Below are positions 1 through 10,292 of a stretch of DNA of 34,878 nucleotides, one piece after another. A program made the translations under genes and the position numbers. Numbering within the stretch: the first letter of the stretch is position 1; the number at the start of each line of letters is the position of its first letter. The notes beneath the pieces were generated by a model. That model was not told where the DNA came from. It was given only the letters and a program-made list of their open reading frames with translations, and did not search any database. The DNA comes from Plantago elongata. Its lineage: Eukaryota; Streptophyta; Magnoliopsida; Lamiales; Plantaginaceae. The stretch spans positions 1-34,878 of the forward strand of contig JAYMSP010001205.1 of assembly GCA_036897095.1 (NCBI GenBank), read 5' to 3'.

Positions 1-58
1 CGTTAGAAACCTCAATTTCCGTTAGAAATTCCGTTACTAAAACGCTGTTTTCTTGTAG

Positions 59-1620
59 TTGGCCGGCTTGGCTCCAGAGTGTTACTGTGGTTGTCCGCCA
101 CGTAATTTTGGTCAGTAGTAGCCCCGTAGCATTTATATCCGAAGTGTTTCCGTATTCTTTTGAATGTCGTTTGTCTTATCTGGCAAGTGTAAACGATACG
201 GACCTAATTCCCTCTTCTTCTTTCCGTGCAGCATATTCGTTCGAATACATCAGGTCGCCCTTGGTCGAGTTAAAGAGGAAACAAAGGGAGGACCAAGAAC
301 AGGAAATAGCTGACCAGCAGTGTACCCAGACTATCAAGGTCTTCACTACCTTCCCAATGGAAGAGCCCGTTAATGCCGCAGATTTCTCGGATCTGAACCG
401 TCAGAGAGTTGCCCAAGGACAAGAAGATCTTCGAATGCCTACCCCGAAGCAAGGGAAGGCCAAGGCCGGAAAGGAGGCTGATGCAAGGAAGCCGCTTAAA
501 GCATCTGGATCTTCTGCTTCTAAGGGCATCTCCGGGTCTAAGAGGGCGTCCGAAGGATCACTTCCTCCTGCGAAGAAGGCGAAGGGAAAAACAATAATGG
601 TCCCCAGCTCGGATGACGTTTTTTAGGCCGAGGTGACCAGATTGGTGGCGATGAACGAGGTGGGAGTGGATAGTCGAGTTAGCTGAGGTGAATCAGAAGG
701 TTGGTATCCGGGGCTTGTACACTTCAAGCAACCTTCCCTCTTGTTTTGTCCTTAATTTTCTCAGAATTATCTTTTTGCAGATGACTGCCCTAGTCCGGGC
801 TTGTTCCCATGTGGCCGGAGAGCGAGCTGAAATTGGCACTTAGCTATCAAAGTCTGAAGTGAGCGTCAAGGAGATGGAGGGGAAGTACCAGAAATACAAA
901 AGGAAGTACCAGAACATGTGTTCGGATCTGCGCAAGTCGGACGAGAATCGCCAAGCGTTAGCGCGTGATCTGGCCCAAGCTCGGACTGATCGCGAAGTCT
1001 TGGAGAACGGTGTTACGGACATCTTGGAGCTGTACCGATGCTTCAAGGAACAAATGCTTGATAATCTTCAATATGTTCGGGTAAAGGCTGCCTGACACTT
1101 CTTGTCCTCCCTCTCCTGCAAGTTCTATACGATGAGCTCGACGGACGATGCTCGGGCGGAGGGTTTCAAGGCTGCTACCGGCCAACTCATTCTGAAGGAA
1201 AAGCTTCCGAGCAACTTTTTTCGAAGGCTGAGGGCTTGAGAACTTATAATAATACGGATGACACTCGCTACACTGGAGAGCCATTGATGATGCCGAGCTG
1301 ATGAAAGACGAGTTCGTCGAAATGGTAGCTACAGAGACTCCGGACCTGAAACTCAACCGCTGTGGCCTCTTCCTTCTGAACTTCGTGCCCGAAGTATTGC
1401 TTCAGCAACTCTTGGTTCCTATTGATGACTATGCTGCCCACAACCAGGATTGTATGAATATTCCCTATCCGTTCCTTGGAAACCGAATCTGGTTCTGACG
1501 AAGCTTGCCCCAAAGTATATTGAGATGATGAAGAAGGAGCATGAAGCCAAGAAGGCAAAGAAGACTGCTAGAGAAGGAAGTTTCAAGGCCCCGAAATGAA
1601 GAAGAAGATTTGAAGGCGGA
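59..1620 (+). pseudogene. Antisense extra ORF (aORF-like) of the Tat-like element, degenerate and spliced
   Basis: This reads opposite to gag-pol, from the 3' LTR side toward integrase. The opening part (to about 626) has a basic Lys/Ser/Ala-rich linker (about residues 118-170 of the open frame) typical of a nuclear or disordered segment. A further part at 780-1093 is a charged coiled coil rich in K, E, R and D; later fragments reach about 1500-1620. Splice-like sites are visible: acceptors ending at 58, about 230 and 780, each after a pyrimidine run, and a possible donor near 699. In-frame stops at about 626, 843 and 1095 break it. Antisense ORFs of unknown function are known in plant Tat elements. 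The function is not known and the N-terminus is probably left of the window. Confidence 0.6.
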
Positions 1621-2181
1621 CTATGCTCCATGAATTCTGTATGGTCTTCGGACCTTAAGAAAATCTTTATCTTTCTTTGCACAATTATTTCTCGTCGAAT
1701 ATTTCCTGCGTCTATTTTTATTTCGGATAATATTAGCTAGAAATGAGGCTTCGGCCTTCCAGTTGTCTTGTTTGAGTTCTCCCGTTTGAATATCCGTCGA
1801 ACATTTTCAACTTTTGCTGGTTTGGAATAGGATTCGTATGCTTGAATACTTCAATTTTGCTATTATTGTTTGTGAAGCATGATCCTTGTTTTAACTTCTT
1901 CGCATCGTTTTGTTCGGATAGTAATATGATATACCCGAACGTTCATGAATTGTGTCTGGCTTACCATCATTTCTTAGTTCAGTATATATCATACCCGAAG
2001 CTCTTGTGTTCGAAACTATACGTTCGATAGTGAGGGAGACAATTCTTGAAAAAGATAGCCGTTGTATTGATTTGACGGAAATACAATTACAAACGGTTGG
2101 ATCATAAAGACTTCGGACAAGACAGAAACAAAGAAAAACATACTAAGCATAAAACTTCTGCAAATTTCTCGGATTCCAGGT
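1621..2181. other. Spacer between antisense frame and integrase end
   Basis: This stretch separates the converging antisense frame and the 3' end of pol. It is AT-rich, and I see no conserved coding segment in either strand. It would hold the 3' ends of both transcripts. Confidence 0.5.
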
Positions 2182-3340
2182 TCAATTGAGCACTCTACCT
2201 TTGAGATCCCCCATCTCAAAGCTTCCATTGCTTCTAACTCCGATGACTTTATACGGACCTTCCCAATTGGGCTTGAGTTTATCGACATGGTTGAGAATAT
2301 CAACTCTTCTCAAGACCAAGTCTCCGATCTGGATGTCCTTTTTGCACACATTTTTATTGTAGGTCCGAGCAATAGAGGCTTGATACTTTAGGATGTGAGC
2401 CAAGGAGGAATTCTCTTATCCTCTAGGAACTCGAGCTCATATATCCTAGCAGATACATTCTCTTCAGGTTGATATTGTTGGATTCTCTGAGTTTCCACAA
2501 TGACTTCCGAAGGTATGACAGCCTCAGAGCAATATACCAAGGAGAAAGGGGTCTCTTGGGTTGCAATCCTCGGAGTGGTTCGATGAGCCCAAAGAACGCC
2601 ATCTAAGTCTTCAACCCAACTTCCTTGGAAAGTTTTGAGTCTTTTCTCCAAGATTTTCACAATTGTCCGGTTGGTAGACTCGACCTGCCCATTGGCTTGG
2701 GGGTACCCAACCGAAATGAAGCGCTGTTTGATTTTCAAAGACTTGCACCATTCCTTAAGCTTGTGCCCGGAGAACTGAGCTCCATTGTCCGAAATGAGGA
2801 TCCTTGGCAATCCGAAGTGGCAAATGATATTCTTCCAGATGAAGGTTCGGACTCAGGCTTCTGTTATAGTAGCTACTGCCTCGACTTCCACCCACTTGGT
2901 AAAGTATTCGACTGCTACGATCAAAAACTTCTTTTGTTATGCACCTCGGGGAAAGGGACCCGCAACATCAATGCCCCACTGATCAAATGGGCACGAGATG
3001 ATTGACGGAATCATCGGATTGCTTGGCATGTGGGGAATGTTGGCATAGAATTGACAGTCACTGCAGGTTTGGGTGAAGTTAGCCGAATCGTTGTCTATTG
3101 TAGGCAAATAGTAACCTTGCCGGATGATCTTTGTGCCAAAGTTCTCCCCCTGGAATTACTTCCACAATTGCCACTATGTATTTCTTCCAGGATCGTCCGA
3201 GCCTTTTGAGGTCCGATACAACACAAGTGGGTGCCATTGATAGATCTTTTGTAGTGTTCATCCTCAAGCAGGAAGTAACGGGGTGCTCGGCACTGGACTC
3301 TCCGAGCTTCCGTTGGGTCCGATGGTAATGTACCATTCCG
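2182..3340 (-). pseudogene. Integrase region of the Tat-like element, frameshifted
   Basis: This catalyses insertion of element cDNA. The piece at about 3095-3340 carries the end of the zinc-binding H2C2 region (HYKRSINGTH, then an Ile-His-Ser-Gly-Asn-Cys-Gly stretch). The core at 2388-2810 holds the second catalytic aspartate in LISDNGAQFSG and the glutamate in ANGQVESTNRTI, followed by the usual WAHRTTPR stretch. The segment at 2182-2403 ends in GDLVLRR and WEGPYKV, the C-terminal module seen in plant gypsy integrases. The N-terminal aspartate region (about 2811-3094) has no clean open frame. Several frame changes separate the pieces, so no full enzyme can be made. Confidence 0.85.
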
Positions 3341-3970
3341 GAGGTAAATCAGAATATCAGTCATCCAAGTCCTCTCCTCGTCTAGTTGGTATAACGGGAG
3401 TTCCTGACCATGGAGTGAAGAGGTCTGAAGAGTTAGGAGAATTATGCTTCTCGTATCCACGGCTCCGGATGCTAAATAAAATTTGGCGACGGAGTCTGCC
3501 TTCTCATTATATGCTCTATCGAACTTCTCAAGAGAGAATTCCTCGAATTTTGATGCAGCTTCCTTGAGTTTTTCGATATATAGGATCATACTCGGACCCT
3601 TAGTGATAAAGGCTCCGGAATATTGAGACTCCACCAGCTAGGAATCCGTGTAAGCTCGACTTTTCTTCACCTGTAGTGCTTTAGCCATCCGAAGACCTAC
3701 CAGAAGGGCCTCGTACTCAGCTTCATTGTTGGTCACCCGGAAGTCTAATGTAATAGCATAATCAATTTGGGCGCCTTCGGGACTTCGAAGATGAATACCT
3801 ATCCCTCAGAGTCTTCCATTGGATGATCCGTGCACTTGCAAAATCCAGGTCGATTTTTGCTTTTCTATGGTATTCTCGGATGACACTCTCTTTTGTTTCA
3901 TCTGGGCATCTGTTGATTCGGCTGGGGTAACCTCCATAACAGTATCCGAATCTTCCACAATGAACATCCA
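3341..3970 (-). pseudogene. Second (archaeal-type) RNase H of the Tat-like element
   Basis: The translation contains WILQVHGSSNGR, a frame change, then NNEAEYEAL at 3704-3730 followed by GLRMAKAL. This is the signature of the additional RNase H acquired by Tat-lineage gypsy elements, normally placed between the first RNase H and integrase, as here. The usual catalytic D of the opening strand (VDGSSN in relatives) reads VHGSSN. The downstream part (3341-3634) continues with a Glu/Lys-rich segment and reaches the integrase zinc region. A stop separates the two halves. It is not expected to be active. Confidence 0.75.
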
Positions 3971-5357
3971 CTAATCCCCGAAAAGACCATTTTCATGATC
4001 TGGCTCCTCTTCCTCTATTATCAATGATTCAGATAAGGGAGCTTCGGGTAGTATCTCTGGATCTATGAGTTCGAGACATGTTGATTCCGGATCCTTGTGG
4101 TTTTCTTCCGGGAAATCGACTAGGAAATCGGCTATTACCTGGGCTTTCTTGGCTGACGGAGCCTGGTATAAGATATCATACTCGCTTAGTTCGATTGCCC
4201 ACTTTGAAAGTCTACCTGATTGATCCGGTCTCCCCATTACTTGTTTGAGAGGCTCGTTGGTCAAGACCACGATTTGATGTGATTTGAAGTAAGGCTTGAG
4301 CCTCTGGGCCGTGTGGATTAATGCATAGGCCATTTTCTCGATGTGTAGATATCTGAGTTTGGGTCCTGCAAGAGCTTTGCTTAAGTACTATACGGGTAGA
4401 TGATCATTGCCTTGCATCTGAACTAGTGCGGAGCTCATATAAGTATAAGGGTTCTCCTTCAATTGACATGGACAAGAGAGGAGGTGAGAGTAGATAAGTC
4501 TTGAGACTCTCGAAGGCTTCCTCACAATCCTTGGTCCAGACGAATCCTTCCCCTTTTCATAGGATCTTGAAAAATGGTAAATTCTTCTCGGCTGACCACG
4601 AGATAAACCTGCTAGGAGATAAAACTCTTCCAATGAGTTGTTGCACCTCATTGACATTCTTGGGTTGAGGCAAGTCAAGGATAGCTCAGATCTTTTTCGG
4701 ATTAGCACCGATGCCCCTTTTTGTGACCATATATCTGAGGAACTTTCCTCCTTTAACCCCGAAGGTACACTTCTCCGGGTTCAAGCTCATTCCGTACTTC
4801 CTAAAAATGGAAAAGAAGTTCTCCAAATGCTCAATGTGACTCTCTTCGGTTTTGCCCTTGACTAACATATCATCCACGTAAACTTTCATAGTTTTCCCGA
4901 GCTCTTCTTTGAACATCTTGTTTACGAGTCTCTAATATGTAGCCCCGACATTTTTGAGTTTGAATGAAATTACCTTGAAGAAATATACTCCTCTGGCCGC
5001 AAGGAAAGGTTTCTTCGGGACATCTTCTTGTGCAATCCAAATCTGGTAGAAGCCTTGATAAGCATCCATGAAACTTAACAAGGCACATCCGGATGTAGAG
5101 TCTACCAACTGATCATTCCGAGGCAATGGGTATGGGTCCTTCGGACAAAACTTGTTGAGCCGAGTGAAGTTATTACACATTCTCCACCTCCCTGGGGATT
5201 TTTCAACTAGGACAATATTGCAGACCCATTCCGAATACCTGACCTCCTCAATATGTCCGGCTTTCAACAACCTGTCCACCTCGGTAGATATAATTACATC
5301 TTCTATAGGGTCGAAGTCTTTCCTCTTCTGTCGAATATGTTTGACTGTAAGGTCCAT
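3971..5357 (-). pseudogene. Reverse transcriptase and first RNase H of the Tat-like element
   Basis: The RT fingers and palm are recognisable at 4932-5357: IVLVEKSPGRWRMCNNFTRLNKFCPKDPYPLP, then LLSFMDAYQGFYQI, which carries the first catalytic aspartate. The YVDD catalytic box lies at 4869-4880, in a separate frame (4686-4916), so a frameshift or stop near 4925 splits the palm. The thumb, connection and RNase H part follows to 3971, including VVLTNEPLKQVMGRPDQSGRL and WAIELSEYDI. Between about 4334 and 4685 the frame is broken again. The first RNase H is incomplete. Confidence 0.9.
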
Positions 5358-5609
5358 GTTCAGACAGTGAACTGTTACCCTCGGGTCTATCCCTCTGAGA
5401 TCATCCGTACTCTAAGCGAAAATGTCGGAGTTCTTTCGGAGACAAGCTAACAGTTTTAACTCCACCTCGGTGTTCATTTCAGTTCCTACCTTAGTCTTTT
5501 TGTCCGGATCTCCCTCAATAATCTGAATTTCTTTGATGGTCTCATGCGGTTCGATCCGAGCAGACTTAGGAAACTAGTGGTCTAAAGCTCCCACTCCAAT
5601 TTTAGTCTT

Positions 5610-6060
5610 CTAAGGTTGTGGTAGGCTCGGCCCTTTAGATATGGCAAGTATTGGATTTGTAGCTACATTTGTAGACAAGATGTAGCATTCCAAAGCCTCT
5701 CGCCTATTTCCCAATTCTTCTCTGACTCCGTAGGGAGTGGGGAATTTGAACCGATTGTGCAATGGGGATGAGATGGTTTGGAACTTATTGAGGCCTGGTC
5801 GCTTGAAGATAACATTGTAATTGAATGCTTTGTCCACCACGAGGAACAACACGGTTTGAGTCATTCTCCTAGGAGAGGTACCCATCGATACATGTAGCTT
5901 GATTGTTCCAATGGGCGTGACAACCGCATCTCCGAATCTGGATAGAGAAGTATTCACCTTTTCGTACTCGATATCCCCCAAGTTCATTTAGTCTATGGTC
6001 CTTTTGGATATGATATTCGAAGAACTTCCGGTGTCCACCAACACTTTGTTGATTTTATAG
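5610..6060 (-). pseudogene. Aspartic protease of the Tat-like element
   Basis: The active-site motif VDTGSSSNI is encoded at 6012-6038 on the minus strand. A stop (about 5988) separates it from the rest of the domain at 5610-5987, which has the FNYNVIFKRPGLN segment matching the second conserved motif of retropepsin-like plant proteases, then a short C-terminal stretch before RT. The protease would cleave Gag and Pol. The catalytic DTG is preserved, but the in-frame stop breaks the protein. Confidence 0.85.
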
Positions 6061-8100
6061 GTGGCAATTACCAGAGCTACTACCAACGGGACATTGGGCG
6101 GTCGGGCATCTCCACTTCCGAATGTAGGAGGAGGTATTTCATTGGGAGGTATTCGATCCTCTTGGAGGTACTGGGTTCCTCACTCGATCACCATTCCGAA
6201 TATCATGTGCGGTTCTTTCCCTTGCATTGCGGTTGTCTCTACCACTCGGACCACCGGCTATAGCATTAATAACCCTGCTATAGGGTAAGTTCGCATAATC
6301 TCCCTCGTGTGAATACTCCTCGTATCTTCTTGCTTCGGGAGGTGGAGTATTCTTGGGAGGGGGTGGGACTCGGGCTTCTCTCCTTCCTTCCACTCGGACC
6401 CTGTTCCTCCCCAGAGTACGACTCTTTAAGTTGTCCACTTCGGATAAACGTTTATATTTCTGTTTTGAGCTGGATACATTTCTAAGTCGGGTGCCCGGTT
6501 TGCTTGTGGAAAGCACAATAAGTCCTAGCTTCATTACCCTTCCTATTGTTGAAGAAGGGTCTAGGCCATTGGATGTCTAAATTCTTTTCGACCATGATTG
6601 ACAAATTTTCTTCCCTCGGACGATTCAACCGAGAGTACTCAGCATACCTCCTAGGAAGAGTTTGATCTCTCCGAAATTACTGTTTTCCTCGTGTTTCCTT
6701 TCTCAAGTCTGATTTCCAAGCTTTTGGAGCCTCTTGCCTAATAGGTTCTCTGGCTTTCTTCTGTCCGGCCCTGACGGGGACATTTCTTCGGAAACCCCAT
6801 ACAGGACGTGATAACATATATCTTCTAATTGCCTTTCATTCAAGATTTCTTCTTCGGATAGCTTCTTTCGGAGGTCATAGTTGATGGTGTTGTCATATAG
6901 GTGACGGACCCGTTCCTTTATGTTGTGTGCTTCCATTTGTCAGACCTCCGAATCAAATCTATCCAAGAAGGTCCGAAGATCCTCAGTTTTGGATTGAATG
7001 ATTTTGGCTAGATGATCCACGGATCTCTTCCTCCTCTTAAATTTCTGGAATCTTTTTAGGAAGAGTGTAGAGACATCAACAAAAGTTCTAATGGATCCGG
7101 ACGGAAAACTGGTCCACCATTCCATTGCCTCTCCGAAGAGAGTGGTAGAGAAATTGAGCGCCTTAAGGTAGTCGTTCAATCCATTGGTGTCCACCTTAGA
7201 TTCATATCGGGTGAGATGGGCGACCGAACAACTGTCCCTATTATATCTCACCAAGTTTGGAATGTTACATTCCAGAGGCTTTTTCTCTCTTCAGATAGCG
7301 TTACTTAGAGGATTCGGAACTCTTGTGATAATCTTTTCATGAGCTTTAACAATCTTGCTGAGCTTGGCCATTTCAGTCTCTAAGGCCTTCTGTCGGGTGT
7401 AGGTCTGCTCGGAGGTTAGCCTTTCCCCTATCTTCGGATCCAGGTTAGTCCCAGGTACTTGTTCTGCTCTAACTTCAATGACACTTTCTCCGACATAGTC
7501 ATCAGCCCTCCTCGAATTCGAGGTTACCCGGTTTGTTCTGGCCGATTCGGCTATAGCTCTTTCGGGACTCTTTTCTTGATGTTTCCGAGAGTTAGTTCTC
7601 TGGTTGATCACATGAAGAAGGTCATTATTTCATATCACTTCCCCAATTGTTTCCTTGACCGGTATTCTCTCATGCCTAGATTATGCAAGCTCGGCTTGTC
7701 CTGGAGTGGGCTGTTGAGGTGTTGGTTGGAGATTGTTTGAGCCTAAACATCCTTGAGTGACATGCAGTAGCAAGCCGAATTGATTGTCATTCATACCAAA
7801 TTCATAAGGAGAGATGACCGTCCCATTCGGCATAGTGAAATTTCGACCTGCAAGTGGCCCATGCGCTTCTGACGGAGGAGGCGGCTGGGCCTGAGGTACC
7901 GGGTCTCTTTCGGTGAGATCTGGAGGAGCTTCTTGTGATGAAGCGGTTGTCATATGGCCGTCACTGGGTTGGCTCCTCCTTGCTTGGATGGTAGCCCGAG
8001 TTGATGATGTCTTCCGAGTAGGAGGTCTACCCTGAGGGCTTCCTATTGGGATTCCACCTGAAGGTGATGCTATCCAAGCCGATTTCCTTGGTCTCGCCAT
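6061..8100 (-). pseudogene. Gag of the Tat-like element, in several frames
   Basis: The likely start is the ATG at 8098-8100, shortly after the primer-binding site (MARPRKSAW...). The N-terminal 139 residues are Pro/Ser/Thr-rich (7681-8100). A second charged fragment lies at 7291-7611. The retrotransposon gag core is at 6940-7254, with AMEWWTSFPSGSIRTFVD and a Phe-Leu-Lys-Arg-Phe segment. A zinc-knuckle-like stretch YCAFHKQTGHPT lies at 6489-6520 but is followed by a stop where the last cysteine should be. Gag would form the particle and bind RNA. Stops after 7681, 7291, 6940 and 6703 make it a pseudogene. Confidence 0.85.
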
Positions 8101-8147
8101 ACTTCCTGAACGAAGTAATTAATCCGAATGACTTAACTTTTTGCTCG

Positions 8148-8171
8148 GTTTCCCACATACGACGCCAATTA
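8148..8171 (-). other. Primer-binding site of the Tat-like element
   Basis: Directly inside the 5' LTR (two bases after its CA end) the minus strand reads TTGGCGTCGTATGTGGGAA. Tat and Athila elements usually have TGGCGCCGT at this spot, matching the 3' end of a tRNA. One base differs here, so the tRNA is not assigned. Confidence 0.7.
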
Positions 8172-8989
8172 TGTTGAGGTAAAAGCTCCAAACCTCGGAT
8201 ATTACTAAAATCAACCAACTCTTCGAACTTGATAGACCTCGGATGATGTAATTTCCCGCCTTGAACTCAAAGCCCTAGATTCGATCCTGCACAGACGACT
8301 GGAAGGGGGGGGTAGAACCTTTAGATCTGGCTTGCATTGGATCAAGCCGGATGAGAGACTTTACTCAAGAGTGATTGTGTGTCAACTTTGTATAATTAAA
8401 GGTCTAAAGCATATAATGGAGTGAGAAGATCAAGTGAACTTGTTGATTTACCTTGAGAAGTGCTCCCTATTTATAGAGATTAATTCCCATCTTGGGTTAG
8501 ATTTGTTGGTTTGTGCCAAGTATTGGGCTACGAATAGGCCAATAGAGCTTAATTAAGCCCATGGGTCTTATGGTTGTCATAACTCATATAGCTTTTTGGG
8601 CCTCAGGGCTAGATTAGTCATATTGTAGGATATTTGAGGGCACCATAGTCTTCTTTCTCGTGGAGACTTCCGAGGCCAAGGTTCCAGATCAAAGCGTCCG
8701 GAACTGGTTGTGCCCTCCGCTACTGACGTGTTATGATTTGCCACACTTGGTTCTCTTTTAGTTTCGGATGTATTCATATGTGACTGTGGTCCGGACCTAT
8801 TTCCCTTCGGATGTTACGTTTTTGGTCCGGGCTTCCATATCAAGGTATTCTCGTACGTTTTGGCCAAGCTTGACCTCGAATGGTCGTAGGCTCAGATCCG
8901 TGGGGGCTTTGTCCTTGTAATACTGTGATGTCTTAGGATATATCCTTGGGACGTCCAAATGACGGATTGGACATATTCCCGTATCAACA
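8172..8989 (-). repeat. 5' LTR of the Tat-like element (818 bp)
   Basis: The LTR starts on the minus strand with TGTTGATAC at 8989 and ends with CCTCAACA at 8172, giving inverted ends TGTTGA/TCAACA. The boundaries are supported by the primer-binding site just inside and by a same-family LTR at 28040-28858 that starts and stops at the same bases, with substitutions and small indels throughout. The short frames inside it are chance. Confidence 0.92.
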
Positions 8990-10292
8990 AGTTCAGTTCC
9001 GTTAAGTTTAATTAAGTTCAGTAAATTTTAGTTGAAGAGAATACAACCTCAGTAGGATAAAAATATTTCATATGGGTTATGGACTTTATTAATTTAACTC
9101 CAAAATAGAAAAGTTATTAATGGAACGAACGGAGTAATATTTATGTGTTTTGGAAGGTATTTAAATGTGAAAATATATATCAGGTAGTAACATACACATG
9201 CACATATGAAGAGCACCCAAATGAAGTTGAACATGACTTGATGAAATTTTTTATTTTTACATTGTTTAATATAATTAAACATTAGTGAAGCCTTGCAGAT
9301 AAGTTCTATTTACACCAACATATAATTTCTTTAGGAAAATTAATGCATTCATGTAGCTAATGGTGCATTTTGACTCTTAATGTAGAGCATGTGATGCTCT
9401 AATTGATTATTTTAGCATATTAATTATATTTATTTTTTTCTTATTAATTGGCTGGAAAAAACAACTTTCTTTGAATTAATGTCATTTTTTATAGATACAT
9501 GAATCAAGAATTAGAAAGACAAGAAACTTGATTATGGGGTAAATGTTGTCAACTTTGATTCTCAATATCCATCAATAAAATTTCCATGTGAGCTCTTGGA
9601 ATTTCTTCTAATACTTTATGGAGAGTTCATGATTAGAAGATACATTTCCTTACAGTCCATACGATTTACCACGTCATGAACCAAACACCATAATCGCGGC
9701 AAAGAAACACACGTCCAAAGTGGAGGGGAGGGGAAGTATTAAATTTAGGGGACTAAATTTGCCAAGTTCACTTGGACTTGGATAATGCAACTCCAAACAA
9801 TATACATCCACGGAAAATGCAACTCACATTAATTGTAATGCAGTGTTCTACTCTGTTTTATGAATGAACATGGAGAAAGATATTCTTGATGCTCTTCATA
9901 AGGCAGTGCACATTCATCTCAACCGAGTGTTCACACGGACAGTGCACGTGAGATGCACGCCTATTTTTAGGTTCTTATCATCACATATAGATATATTGTG
10001 GTATACTGGTATTTATGGTCAAACAAAACATCCATTCAAAATATCTATGTGGAGCAATGTTTAGAGATATAGCTTAAATGAAGTATCATAAATTTATAAG
10101 AAAATGCAGTCGTGTGTTCTCTTCAAGTAATATATCTCACATTAATTAAAATGGAAAAATTATTAAAATTTAAGACTCAAAAAAATAAAAATAAAATAAA
10201 CAACAACAACGAGGGTTACAAGTTCATGCATTGCTTGTCCAATCATGAATCTACTGATCTTCTCCCATTCATGTAAGCCTGATTACAACTTA
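8990..10292. other. AT-rich intergenic sequence downstream of the response regulator
   Basis: This is flanking DNA between the 5' LTR and the stop codon of the response-regulator gene. It must hold the 3' UTR and polyadenylation signals of that gene, but no single signal stands out. The phrase acggagtaat near 9130 resembles a Stowaway-type terminus, but I could not find its partner. No conserved coding sequence is seen. Confidence 0.6.

Larger units (their letters stand above)
1..8989 (-). mobile_element. Ty3/gypsy LTR retrotransposon, Tat-like, truncated by window edge
   Basis: The element reads on the minus strand in the order 5' LTR (8172-8989), primer-binding site, gag, protease, RT, RNase H, a second RNase H, integrase. 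It then continues into a long 3' region that carries an antisense frame and leaves the window at base 1, so the 3' LTR is not visible. The order PR-RT-RH-INT defines Ty3/gypsy. A second RNase H with the NNEAEYEAL motif and an antisense extra ORF downstream of integrase are known traits of the Tat lineage. Every coding segment is interrupted by stops or frameshifts, so the copy is an old, non-autonomous remnant. The 5 bases outside the 5' LTR (8990-8994, agttc) are the expected target duplication, but the partner copy is off the window. Confidence 0.9.

Noticed and set aside
8577..8777. Open frames inside the Tat-like LTR
   Set aside because: They fall wholly within the LTR, are short, and are not conserved as open in the copy at 28040-28858.
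9110..9140. Stowaway terminus near acggagtaat
   Set aside because: Only one end is visible; no partner inverted repeat was found within a plausible distance.
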